The translations under genes and the position numbers were made by a program. DNA of 64,000 nucleotides, taken from Hydrogenophaga sp. BPS33 (lineage in GTDB: Bacteria; Pseudomonadota; Gammaproteobacteria; Burkholderiales; Burkholderiaceae_C). Each line of letters begins with the position of its first letter. Position 1 is the first letter of the stretch. The DNA lies in contig NZ_CP044549.1 of NCBI RefSeq assembly GCF_009859475.1, positions 3,844,001 through 3,908,000 on the forward strand. Reading direction: 5' to 3'. Positions 10,641 to 18,716 of this stretch are shown piece by piece. Under the pieces are notes generated by a model. The model was not told the origin of the DNA. It saw nothing but the letters and a program-made list of their open reading frames with translations, and did not search any database.

Positions 10641-12065
10641 TCAGGAGCCCGAGGGCCGGCGGCTGGACACGGCGAGCTGCACGTCGACCGACTGCTGGCT
10701 GGCGTGGCCGCCGCGCACCTTGGTCACGCCCAGCCAGCGGCGACCGACGCCTTCGGCAGCCGTCTCCCGGCTGGCGGCGAGCGATCTGGGCTCCGAGGAG
10801 AAGTCGAACGCGTTGTCGAACAGGCCCACCACGCCATCGGCCAACGCGGTACCGGCCGCGACGGCCAGGGCCGCCGGGTCGACCGTGAAAAGCGAGGTCA
10901 CGCCGCGTTCCCGCAGTTCGGCCAACAGCCTCCCCAGGAACCGGTAGCCGCGTTCGGGAAAGGCCAGGGTGTCGGCCAGGCCAGCCAGGCCGTCGATGAC
11001 CAAGCGGCGTGCGCCCAGCTCGTCCACGAGGCGAAGCACCTTGTGCCCCATCTCGTCCATGGACTCGTCTTCGAGGCCCAGCCGTTCGATCTGCAAGGCG
11101 CCGGAGTCCACTGCTTCGGCAATGGCCAGGCCGAGGTTGCTGCCCGCGCGCTGAAGATCGTCGGCGGTCTCTGTGCAGGTCATGAACAGCGCAGGCTCTT
11201 CCACGGTGGCCGAGGACGCGAACGCGAGCGCGACGGTGGTCTTTCCGCTGCCGCTCTCGCCCACCACGATGCCGGCGCTGCCCGCCAGCAGCCCGCGTTC
11301 GCGCAATACACCGTCGAGCCCGGGCATACCGGAGGACACGTGCTGCACGGCCAGTTGGGGGCTGTTGTCCTTCTTCGGGTCGATGGGCAGGCTCTCCAGG
11401 CGCGGGAAGAACCGCAGGCCTTTGTCGGAAATGCAGAACGTGTGGCTGCCGCGAATGACCATGCTGCCGCGGAACTTGCGCACTTGCAGGCGGCGCTCGG
11501 CGCGCCAGTGGAAGCCGTGGTCTTCGAAGGCAAAGATGCCGTCGACCATGGTCTGCTCGGCGCTCAGCGCATTGCCGTGCCCGCTGGTCAGCACCAGACA
11601 GGTGCAGGACATCACGCTCACCAGGCTCTGCAGTTCGTGAACGAACTGCCGCACGGATTCGTCGGCGGACATGGCCTCGCGGTTCACGACCAGACCATCG
11701 ATCACGAGCAGGGACGCGCGATGGCGAGCCAACTCGGCGCGCAACAGGCCCACCACGCCCTTGAGGCCGTCGGTCTCGAATTCGCGGTAGCCGCTGATGT
11801 AGAAGACGCGCGCGTTGACCTGCGATCTTTGGAAGAAGTCCTGCCCTTCCATGTGCTGCAGCATGCGCGCGTGCGATTCGGCGAGCATGGTGACGTACAG
11901 GGTGCACACGTCACCTTGGGCCAGGGTGTAGGCGATCTGGTTGGCCAGGGTGGTCTTACCTACACCGGGCGGGCCTTCGAAGATGTATACGCCCCCTCCA
12001 AACAGGCCACCGTGCAGGATTTCGTCCAAACCGGGGACTTGGGTCGGCAATCTTTTCATTCTCAT
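10641..12065 (-). CDS. KaiC-like double-domain ATPase
   Basis: A 474-residue RecA-superfamily protein made of two tandem KaiC domains. The first has Walker A GPPGVGKT and Walker B LLVIDGL; the second has Walker A GESGSGKT and LVIDGLAG. The motif PGLDEILHGG at the start is the usual KaiC domain opening. Such proteins are known as signalling ATPases outside cyanobacteria, often next to receivers or histidine kinases; a circadian role must not be assumed. Two ATG codons (12065 and 12059) are plausible starts and neither has a strong ribosome site; a TTG 17 codons further upstream is less likely. The response regulator just downstream is the likely partner. Confidence 0.85.
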   Translation of the reverse strand: MRMKRLPTQVPGLDEILHGGLFGGGVYIFEGPPGVGKTTLANQIAYTLAQGDVCTLYVTMLAESHARMLQHMEGQDFFQRSQVNARVFYISGYREFETDGLKGVVGLLRAELARHRASLLVIDGLVVNREAMSADESVRQFVHELQSLVSVMSCTCLVLTSGHGNALSAEQTMVDGIFAFEDHGFHWRAERRLQVRKFRGSMVIRGSHTFCISDKGLRFFPRLESLPIDPKKDNSPQLAVQHVSSGMPGLDGVLRERGLLAGSAGIVVGESGSGKTTVALAFASSATVEEPALFMTCTETADDLQRAGSNLGLAIAEAVDSGALQIERLGLEDESMDEMGHKVLRLVDELGARRLVIDGLAGLADTLAFPERGYRFLGRLLAELRERGVTSLFTVDPAALAVAAGTALADGVVGLFDNAFDFSSEPRSLAASRETAAEGVGRRWLGVTKVRGGHASQQSVDVQLAVSSRRPSGS

Positions 12066-12179
12066 GGGGACAGGTCGGTTCACGGACTTGCTGGCAATCG
12101 TCCGAGGATACGCCAACCTGCCGCACCCGCCGTCTGCACAGCCCGTCCCGGTGTCAAGGCGCGCCGGGCTGCCTTGCCG

Positions 12180-12428
12180 TCATCGAACCGAAAGCAATGC
12201 CGTATCCGCCGACACCGATGTGCGCACCTCGTCCCCCAGCAGCACCGAGCCGGTGGCACGCTGGTGCTGGCGCCGCATTTCGCCGCGCTCGGCGATATCG
12301 TCCAGTACGGAGAGAAAACCTGCCATCAGCATCCCGGCCATCACCAGCATCACGCCGATCAGGACATGCGGGAGGTAGTGGATCAGCAGGTCGTCGCCAC
12401 TGTCCGCGCGCTGATGGTTGGGGCTCAT
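12180..12428 (-). CDS. Small single-pass membrane protein, hypothetical
   Basis: An 82-residue protein with one hydrophobic helix at about residues 20-41 (HYLPHVLIGVMLVMAGMLM) followed by a charged, probably cytoplasmic helix (DDIAERGEMRRQHQR). The ATG has a good ribosome site (GGAGAA, six bases upstream). It sits upstream of the KaiC-like gene on the same strand with a gap of about 114 bases, so co-transcription is possible. I do not recognise a family. The coding call rests on start context, strand and a clear hydrophobic/charged partition. Confidence 0.6.
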   Translation of the reverse strand: MSPNHQRADSGDDLLIHYLPHVLIGVMLVMAGMLMAGFLSVLDDIAERGEMRRQHQRATGSVLLGDEVRTSVSADTALLSVR

Positions 12429-12496
12429 GGTCTTCTCCGAGGTGCGTTGATCGCGTCAACGGATGATCCTCGCGGGCCATGCCCCGCCATGTCGGC

Positions 12497-15046
12497 TCAG
12501 CTCGACGGCCGATGTAGGAGAGCACCGACAGAGGCCAGCGCCCCCTGCTCGCGGACCACATCCTTGGGCTTGCCGACCGTCTTCAGGGATTGCAGCGCCT
12601 TCTCCACCACGGCGCCCGGTGCGTTGACCGGACGCAGCAGGCGGTTGGCGATCAGGCGTTCGCAGCTGCGCTTGGTCATGGAGTGCGGCCGGCCACCCCG
12701 GCTCACGAACATGAACAAGGTGCTCTTGCTGCTGGCCCAGATGAGTTGCGCGCGCAGCCATTCGCGGTGCGAATACAGGTCGACCCAGTCGCCTTCGCGC
12801 AGCGAAATGAGCACGGCCGCGGCGTTGATGTCCGCCCGCTCGGCTTCCTGGGCCAACGCGGCTGCCTGGGAATCGTCTGCGCTGGCGCGCGCCTGCACCT
12901 GGGACTCGATCAAGTCGTCGAAATCGCTGGGCATCGTGTCCTGGAAGCCGGCCGCCTCCAGCTCGACCTTGCCCAGCCAGGGCTGCGCCTTCGGGCGGGG
13001 GTTGCGCTGTTCCGGCGTGGCCGGCAGGGTTTCGTCCAGATCCATTGACATCGACGACGGGATGTCGTCCATCGGCAGGGAAGACGGCACACCCTCCACC
13101 GACCCCGGCTCGGACAGGCTGGCGTCGTGGCGGATGCGCGCGCGCCGCAAGCCCAGCACCGGTTGGTGCAGGCGCATGAGCGCGTCGAAGAAAGGCTTGG
13201 TTTCCTCGCGCGTCTTGCCCAGCATGTCCAGACCCGAGTGCAACGTGGCCAGCATGGCCGGGACCATGGCGAACAGCTCCTTGGGTCGCTTGAGCGTGAC
13301 CTCTTTCTTCACGCTCCACAACAGGTTGGAGACCACCTTGCGGTAGCCGCCCGGGTCCAGTTGCTGTCCCGCGTCGTCCAGCTGGGCCGAGGCGATCACG
13401 AGCGCCCACGGGCCATAGAGGAAATCGAGGATCACGCCCGGGGCATTCTCGACGTCGGGACGCTGGCTCAGCTCCCAGGCGATCTGGTCGGCCATCGCCT
13501 GGCGCTCTTCGGCGTAGCGGATGGACTGCAGGCCGTTGTCCTGCAGCGCGAGTTCGTTGCGGTCCTGGGCGTCCCAGCTTTCGCGCAGCGCGGTCAGCGC
13601 GTCTGCGAAGGGCTGCGGATCGCTGGAAGCATTGGCGTTGAGCGCGTTGAACGCCTGCTGCACCGGCTGGAAGAAACCGCCGAATTCCTCGGTGAACTCG
13701 TCGTTGAACTTGAAGCTGCGCTGCGCCACGCTCTCGACCAGGCGCCGCGCCGGGTGCTCTTCTTCGTTGAAGAACTTCGGGTTGGCCATGGCCAGGCGCA
13801 GCAAAGCCGGCTCCAGCGCCACCACCGCTTCGCGAACGGGCCCCAGCAGCAGCGGGTCGCTCGCCACCTGGCTCACCAGCGTGCGCACCAGGTCCAGGCC
13901 CACGGCCTGGTGGACGCGCTGCGCCTTCTGCTTGAGGTGCATCAGCACCCGCTCGCGCTCGTGGGCCGCGGCGTAGGTGCCCCAGGCTTGCCGGCTCAGC
14001 TGGCTGCCAATGCCGACCTCGCGCGCCGGCCGGTCCACAGCGGGCAGATCGCGGTACTGCGTCTGCCGCTCGATGATCATGGACTCGTCGAGCAAGGGAA
14101 TCGCGGCGTAGGCCTCGATCGCGGCGAGCTCTTCGCTCACCTGCTCGTAGTACTCGGGCGTGAGATGGCGGTCGTATTGCGCGCCACCCTCGTTGAGGAA
14201 TTCGTGGAAGACGTGGTGGCCCACGCCCGGCTGGCGGCGCCCGAGCGACGGCATGGGCGGCAGGTGCGTGGCGCTTCCCCAGGTGGAATTCCTGTGCGTG
14301 CCATGGCCAGAGGTCTGCCACTGGCTGGCGAGTTCGCCGTGAGAAGACGTGTCGAACGGGGCCGCGCGGGTGGAGGCGCTGCCGCCCACGCCCGGGCGGG
14401 TGGCGCCGCTCGCCAACCGCACGCGGTAGCCGGCTTCCTGCACGTTCGCGCGTTGCAGGATCAGGGCCACGCGCTCGTAGAGCTTCTGCAGTTCATGGCC
14501 CAGGGCCTTGTCCATGTGGCGCAGCCACATCGCGCGCACCTCGGGTTCCGATTCGCTCGCGGCCATCAGCGCGCGCAAGGCCCGCACGAATACCGAAGGC
14601 CGCATCGGGTTGCGTTCGGCCTGCACGGTCGGCAACCCGACCACGGAACTCATCAGCGCGTCGAGCACCGAAAGTTGCTGCTCCACCACCGGCAAAAGAT
14701 CGTGCACCAGCCGCGCGGATTCGAGCGATTCGTTGACCGCCTGGTCCTCGACCAGCGAGAGCATGGACGTGGTCGACAGCAGTCCCGGCCGCGAAGAATT
14801 CGACTCTGGCGACGTGTCCAACGCCTCGCGCAGGTGCTGGGTGAACTGCGAACCCCAGGGGATCTTGTTTTGCAGCAGGCCCCACCAGGCCTTGGCGAAC
14901 TGGTCGCGCTCCCGCACGTCCATCGAAGCCTTTTCGGCCGCCTGCAGGCTGGCGATGGCCGCGTCCGCGCAGCGCGCCAGCATCTCTGGCGCACTCGACA
15001 GTGCTTCTTCAAAACACTGCTGCAGCAAACGGGAGGAGGCCGGCAT
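12497..15046 (-). CDS. DUF1631 family protein
   Basis: An 849-residue cytoplasmic protein matching the DUF1631 family, which occurs in beta- and gammaproteobacteria and is sometimes wrongly labelled thymidine phosphorylase. Visible hallmarks are the N-terminal segment with AKAWWGLLQNKIPWGS, an acidic Pro-rich linker around residues 640-690, and a C-terminal beta-rich part with LREGDWVDLYSHREWLRAQLIW, which resembles a PilZ-type fold. No membrane segment or signal peptide is seen. Function is not established for the family; a regulatory role is only a guess. A palindrome overlapping a TATAAA-like element lies about 60 bases upstream. Length is in the usual range. Confidence 0.85.
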   Translation of the reverse strand: MPASSRLLQQCFEEALSSAPEMLARCADAAIASLQAAEKASMDVRERDQFAKAWWGLLQNKIPWGSQFTQHLREALDTSPESNSSRPGLLSTTSMLSLVEDQAVNESLESARLVHDLLPVVEQQLSVLDALMSSVVGLPTVQAERNPMRPSVFVRALRALMAASESEPEVRAMWLRHMDKALGHELQKLYERVALILQRANVQEAGYRVRLASGATRPGVGGSASTRAAPFDTSSHGELASQWQTSGHGTHRNSTWGSATHLPPMPSLGRRQPGVGHHVFHEFLNEGGAQYDRHLTPEYYEQVSEELAAIEAYAAIPLLDESMIIERQTQYRDLPAVDRPAREVGIGSQLSRQAWGTYAAAHERERVLMHLKQKAQRVHQAVGLDLVRTLVSQVASDPLLLGPVREAVVALEPALLRLAMANPKFFNEEEHPARRLVESVAQRSFKFNDEFTEEFGGFFQPVQQAFNALNANASSDPQPFADALTALRESWDAQDRNELALQDNGLQSIRYAEERQAMADQIAWELSQRPDVENAPGVILDFLYGPWALVIASAQLDDAGQQLDPGGYRKVVSNLLWSVKKEVTLKRPKELFAMVPAMLATLHSGLDMLGKTREETKPFFDALMRLHQPVLGLRRARIRHDASLSEPGSVEGVPSSLPMDDIPSSMSMDLDETLPATPEQRNPRPKAQPWLGKVELEAAGFQDTMPSDFDDLIESQVQARASADDSQAAALAQEAERADINAAAVLISLREGDWVDLYSHREWLRAQLIWASSKSTLFMFVSRGGRPHSMTKRSCERLIANRLLRPVNAPGAVVEKALQSLKTVGKPKDVVREQGALASVGALLHRPSS

Positions 15047-15107
15047 GGAAACGGAATCTGCGGGGATCGGCCTTCAGGCGAAGGAATGACGTCGGGAGAC
15101 ACTTTTA

Positions 15108-15121
15108 TACCCGGACGGGTA
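15108..15121. promoter_or_regulatory. Palindrome at a promoter-like element upstream of the DUF1631 gene
   Basis: Inverted repeat TACCC-GGAC-GGGTA. On the minus strand its end merges into TATAAA, which could be a -10 element for the DUF1631 gene starting at 15046. No convincing -35 was found. It may be an operator or chance; nothing else is seen in the 169 bases between the two genes. Confidence 0.3.
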
Positions 15122-15215
15122 GATTAGCATCTTGACGCATCGCAAATAAACGTTGGCCGGCCCCAACATGGCACTGGGCGGCGCGCGCCCTGTGCAAGCG
15201 TGAAGAAGAAAGAAC

Positions 15216-16460
15216 TCAAGCCACCAGCGGGACAGCCGTGCGGCGCACGCGCCGCACGTTGAAGGCACTGGCGATCAGGACGCCCTGCACCACCGCCAGG
15301 CCGATGAACACGGCCTGGTAGCGGCCCTGGTCCATCAGCACGCCAAAGATCAGGGGAGAAATGGCCTGCCCGATGTCCAGGCCCGAATACACCACACCAT
15401 ACACGCGCCCGGTCGCGTTCTCTGGCGTGGAGCGCTTGACCAGCAAGTCGCGCGAAGGGCCGGCGATGCCTGCGGCCGCGCCCATGGCGCCAAACAGCAC
15501 CGGCACCGCGGCGGCCGGCAGGTTCGCGAAGGCCAGCACCAGGGCAAAGCAAGCCGCCAAACCAAAACCGATGCCCACGATGCGCTCGCAGCGCGCCGGG
15601 TCAGAGGCGAGGAAGCCGCCCAACACCATGGAGCCGGCCGAGCACAGCATGTAGGTGGTCAGGCACACGGCCACCAGGGTCAGCGGCACGTTGTGCAGAT
15701 GGCGCGCGGCCTCGGGCGCGAAGGCTTGCACCACGCCCAGCGCCATGGCGTAGAAAAAGAAGAAGGCGAAACACATCCACACCGCCGGAATGCGCAGGAA
15801 GGCCATGGGGTTTTCCACCGGCACGTGCGGGTGGCCCGCGGCCGGCTTGGGCGTTGCCGGCAGGCTCAGGCGTTCGCGGTTGAACCACAGCACCGCCACG
15901 ACCGTGAAGGCCAGCACGCCGGCGCCGGCCAGGGCGACGCGCCACGAATACGCCAGGGTGAGCGAGACCATCATGGCCGGTGCGAGCGCCCAACCCAGGC
16001 TGCCGGTGATACCGTGCACGCTGTAGGCATGGCCCAGGCGCGGCGCGCTCACCTTGCGGTTGAGCAAGGTGTAGTCCACCGGGTGGAACACGCCGTTGCC
16101 CACGCCCGCCACAACGGCGAAGAGCGCCAGCATCCAATAGCTCGTGCTGAAGGCATAACCGAATGCGGCCAGGCCCAGCAGGGCAAGGCCGGCGAAGAGC
16201 ACTGGGCGCGGGCCAAAGCGGTCCACCACGAAACCCGACACCGCCTGCACCAGGCAAGAGACGACAAAGAACACCGACATCAGGAAGCCCAGCTGGGCAT
16301 AGCTCACGTTGAACACGTCTTTCAGCCAGGGAAACAAGGGTGGCAGCAGCAACTGGCTGAAGTGGCTGATCAGGTGCGCGAGGCCCACCAGGCCGATGAG
16401 GCTGGCGTCCTGCCGCAAGGCCACGGGAGGCAAGGGATGGGTGGTGCTTGAGGAAGACAT
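15216..16460 (-). CDS. MFS transporter, 12-TM drug-exporter-like
   Basis: A 414-residue inner-membrane protein with about twelve hydrophobic helices and the MFS motif A region DRFGPRP in the loop after helix 2. The HPVDYTLLNRKV and HGITGSLGWALAPA segments resemble the Fsr/fosmidomycin-resistance-like branch, but the substrate cannot be read from sequence. It diverges from an AraC-family regulator whose start is only 41 bases away, so that regulator may control it. The start ATG gives a short polar N-terminus before helix 1. Transporter class is firm; function as efflux or uptake is uncertain. Confidence 0.85.
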   Translation of the reverse strand: MSSSSTTHPLPPVALRQDASLIGLVGLAHLISHFSQLLLPPLFPWLKDVFNVSYAQLGFLMSVFFVVSCLVQAVSGFVVDRFGPRPVLFAGLALLGLAAFGYAFSTSYWMLALFAVVAGVGNGVFHPVDYTLLNRKVSAPRLGHAYSVHGITGSLGWALAPAMMVSLTLAYSWRVALAGAGVLAFTVVAVLWFNRERLSLPATPKPAAGHPHVPVENPMAFLRIPAVWMCFAFFFFYAMALGVVQAFAPEAARHLHNVPLTLVAVCLTTYMLCSAGSMVLGGFLASDPARCERIVGIGFGLAACFALVLAFANLPAAAVPVLFGAMGAAAGIAGPSRDLLVKRSTPENATGRVYGVVYSGLDIGQAISPLIFGVLMDQGRYQAVFIGLAVVQGVLIASAFNVRRVRRTAVPLVA

Positions 16461-16501
16461 GGCGCGATCGTAGACTCAAGCCCATCTTCCGGATCGCGAC
16501 G

Positions 16502-17347
16502 ATGAGCCACTTTATTGCGAAAACCCGCCAACACCGGCGAAAGCTGGCCGAGCCGATGGGCGACACCGATCCTTACGTGCCCGATGGCGACCGCCCGGTG
16601 CGGGTGCGTGCCCGGGCGCTGACGGCCGACACCCACTTCGAACCGCACCGCCATGCCTGGGGCCAGCTCGCCTACTGCGGAACCGGCATCGTGCAGGTGT
16701 TCGCCGCGCCCGACGACCCGATGCTGCAGGCCGTGAGCTACATCGTGCCGCCCTCGCGCGCGGTGTGGATCCCGCCCGGGATGCGGCATGCCGTCACCGT
16801 GCTCGAAACGGCCGAGCTGCGCACGCTCTACGTGCACGCCGATGCCGCGCCGCCGGGTTGGGACGGCAGCCGCATGATCGTGGTCTCGCCTTTGCTGCGC
16901 GAGCTGGTCCAGGCCATGGACGCGGACACACGCCGCGCCGCCGAACCGTCGCGCGACCAGTTGCTGATCCGGCTGGTGCTCGACGAACTCGCGCACGCCG
17001 ACACCCAGACCCTGGGCGTGCCATTGCCCCGCGACAAACGCCTGCGCGCCTTGTGCGAAGCCGTGCTCAATGCCCCCGGCGAGCGCGCCACGCTGGCCGA
17101 ATGGGCAGCCAACACCGGTGCGAGCGAGCGCACCGTGGCGCGGCTGTTTCGCGAGGAACTGGGCACGACCTACCAGCAATGGCGCCAGCAGGCGGTGCTC
17201 GCGCATGCCCTGCCGCTGCTGGCGCGTGGCACACCGATTGCGCAGGTGGCGGCGGCCACCGGATATGCGAGCGACAGTGCCTTCAGCGCGATGTTCAAAG
17301 CGGCCATGGGCCACCCGCCCACCCGCTGGGGCGCGCACGCCCACTGA
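16502..17347 (+). CDS. AraC-family transcriptional regulator
   Basis: A 281-residue regulator. The N-terminal half is a cupin-type sensing domain (FEPHRHAWGQL, then PSRAVWIPPGMRHAV), and the C-terminal half has two helix-turn-helix motifs (LAEWAANTGASERTVARLFREE and PIAQVAAATGYASDSAFSAMFK) ending in the usual GHPPTRW. This layout matches AraC proteins that control an adjacent transporter. It diverges from the MFS gene with a 41-base shared intergenic stretch, which makes that transporter its likely target. ATG 16502 is used; an internal ATG at 16556 would remove 18 basic residues and cannot be excluded. Confidence 0.87.
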   Translation: MSHFIAKTRQHRRKLAEPMGDTDPYVPDGDRPVRVRARALTADTHFEPHRHAWGQLAYCGTGIVQVFAAPDDPMLQAVSYIVPPSRAVWIPPGMRHAVTVLETAELRTLYVHADAAPPGWDGSRMIVVSPLLRELVQAMDADTRRAAEPSRDQLLIRLVLDELAHADTQTLGVPLPRDKRLRALCEAVLNAPGERATLAEWAANTGASERTVARLFREELGTTYQQWRQQAVLAHALPLLARGTPIAQVAAATGYASDSAFSAMFKAAMGHPPTRWGAHAH

Positions 17348-17378
17348 CTCGGTGACGCCAATGTGGTTATCAAACACT

Positions 17379-17424
17379 TGTCATATTTGACAGGCACCCT
17401 ACGACGGAATTCGGACCAGAATTC
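17379..17424. promoter_or_regulatory. Two inverted repeats upstream of the small acidic protein gene
   Basis: TGTCA-TATT-TGACA (17379-17392) is a perfect 5-bp inverted repeat, and 15 bases later two GAATTC blocks are separated by six bases (17407-17424). Both lie between the AraC gene and the ATG at 17451, where they could form an operator and a leader hairpin. No clear sigma70 promoter was recognised. Confidence 0.35.
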
Positions 17425-17450
17425 GCACCTGTATTTCAGGGGAGAACAAC

Positions 17451-17708
17451 ATGGACGACAACCTCCGCCGCTACGCCAAGACGCCCCGCGCCTGGCAGGC
17501 CATTGCGCGACGTGACTTCGTGGGCCGAGAGGCCCACACGCTGCTGCTCATGGCCAACGGCAAACGCACCGACCAGGAAATTGCCCGCCTGCTGGGCGCC
17601 GACGTCACACCGCTGCTGCAAGACCTGGAGCAGCAGGGTTATCTGCAATACGCTGCCATCCTCGTGCCGGAAACGGACGACGACGACGACGAGCGGGAAG
17701 GGATCTGA
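17451..17708 (+). CDS. Small acidic-tailed hypothetical protein with a winged-helix-like core
   Basis: An 85-residue protein with a good ribosome site (GGGGAGA) before ATG. The middle reads as a short helix-turn-helix-like unit: LLLMANGKRTDQEIARLLGADVTPLLQDLEQQGYL. The end is a run of Asp/Glu residues. The core resembles the N-terminal half of the 157-residue protein at 59099-59572 (R-x-L-x-L-x-dGKR-x3-E). The role is unknown. It converges on the secretion operon with 33 bases between the stops. Coding status is supported by start context and the shared pattern. Confidence 0.6.
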   Translation: MDDNLRRYAKTPRAWQAIARRDFVGREAHTLLLMANGKRTDQEIARLLGADVTPLLQDLEQQGYLQYAAILVPETDDDDDEREGI

Positions 17709-17741
17709 AGCCAGGCGCTCCCAAGGCCAGCCCCTCGCTCC

Positions 17742-18716
17742 TCACTCCAGCCGCGCACGCCATACACCGCGCAAGCGGGTGCCTGCGAAAGGGCTGGCAA
17801 TGGCCGTGCCGCCGGTAGCCACGATGCTCTCCACACGCCAAGTGCCAGGCGTCTCGTTCCGGTTCAGCGCGGCAGTCACATCGGAACTCTGCCCCACGGG
17901 GTCGAGTTCGATCTCCAAGCGCGCGTCTCCCGTCTCCGCCTCAAAGCTCAGTTGCACCATCCGCACGGCGGTGAGTTCGGCGCTTTCGATCGTGTCGTAG
18001 AGGCGATTCCAGTCCCGCTGCATCAAGCGCCAGGCCGACCGTTCGCTCGCCTCGCGCAGGTTGACGGCGGGCGCCGCCGTGACCGACCTCGCCTGCAAAT
18101 CGGCTTGCAAGCGGGCCAACTCGGTTTGGAGGGTTCGTTGAACCGAGTGCTGCTGCCACACCTGCCACCCCGTGAACACGGCCAGGCACAACAGCCACAT
18201 GCCCGCGAAACGCCATGCGATCGCCGATGCGCGCGAAGGCACGAACTGCAGGGTAGCGCCATATGGACCAGCGGCAGCGGGCACCAACGATGCCAGGCGA
18301 CCTCCGTGCAACGCGGCCCATTCGCGAATCTGCTGGTGCGTTGCGGCCAGGAGCGCCGCAACCTCCGACTTGCGCTGCGGGTCGACCGCGCAATCCAGCT
18401 CGTGCGCCTGCTCCGGTGGAAATCCCCAAGCTTGAGCGGCGCTCGCGCGCGCCACGGCCATCGTTTCGGACCCACGTTCAACACCCTGAGGAAGGTCAAG
18501 AGACGTGACAGGGCACAGTGCTGCGCCCAATGACACGTGCAAGCGCCAAGGTCTTCCCTTGCTTCGTTCGCAGGCTTCGTTCACCTGAGCCAACACGTCG
18601 GCCAACGGCAGGCTTGCGGGATGCTCAAGACACACCTCGCCACAGCCCTGCCGCAGCACCCGCACCACGCCCACGTCGATGAGCAGCTCTACCTTCTCAC
18701 GCCAGACCCACCACAC
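17742..18716 (-). CDS. GspL/PilMN-like inner-membrane assembly-platform protein
   Basis: A 324-residue bitopic protein: about 170 cytoplasmic residues, one membrane helix near residues 172-192 (FAGMWLLCLAVFTGW), a coiled-coil stretch (LQTELARLQADLQ) and a small periplasmic alpha/beta domain. This is the architecture of GspL, or of PilM and PilN joined: a platform that links the ATPase to the periplasmic ring. The cytoplasmic part is too diverged to call an actin-like fold with confidence. The GTG start overlaps the gspE stop by 20 bases. It is the last gene of the operon. Assignment rests on architecture and context more than on sequence identity. Confidence 0.6.
   Translation of the reverse strand: MWWVWREKVELLIDVGVVRVLRQGCGEVCLEHPASLPLADVLAQVNEACERSKGRPWRLHVSLGAALCPVTSLDLPQGVERGSETMAVARASAAQAWGFPPEQAHELDCAVDPQRKSEVAALLAATHQQIREWAALHGGRLASLVPAAAGPYGATLQFVPSRASAIAWRFAGMWLLCLAVFTGWQVWQQHSVQRTLQTELARLQADLQARSVTAAPAVNLREASERSAWRLMQRDWNRLYDTIESAELTAVRMVQLSFEAETGDARLEIELDPVGQSSDVTAALNRNETPGTWRVESIVATGGTAIASPFAGTRLRGVWRARLE

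Noticed and set aside
10641..12065. A circadian clock system
   Set aside because: No kaiA or kaiB is present, and KaiC-like ATPases are common outside cyanobacteria without clock function.
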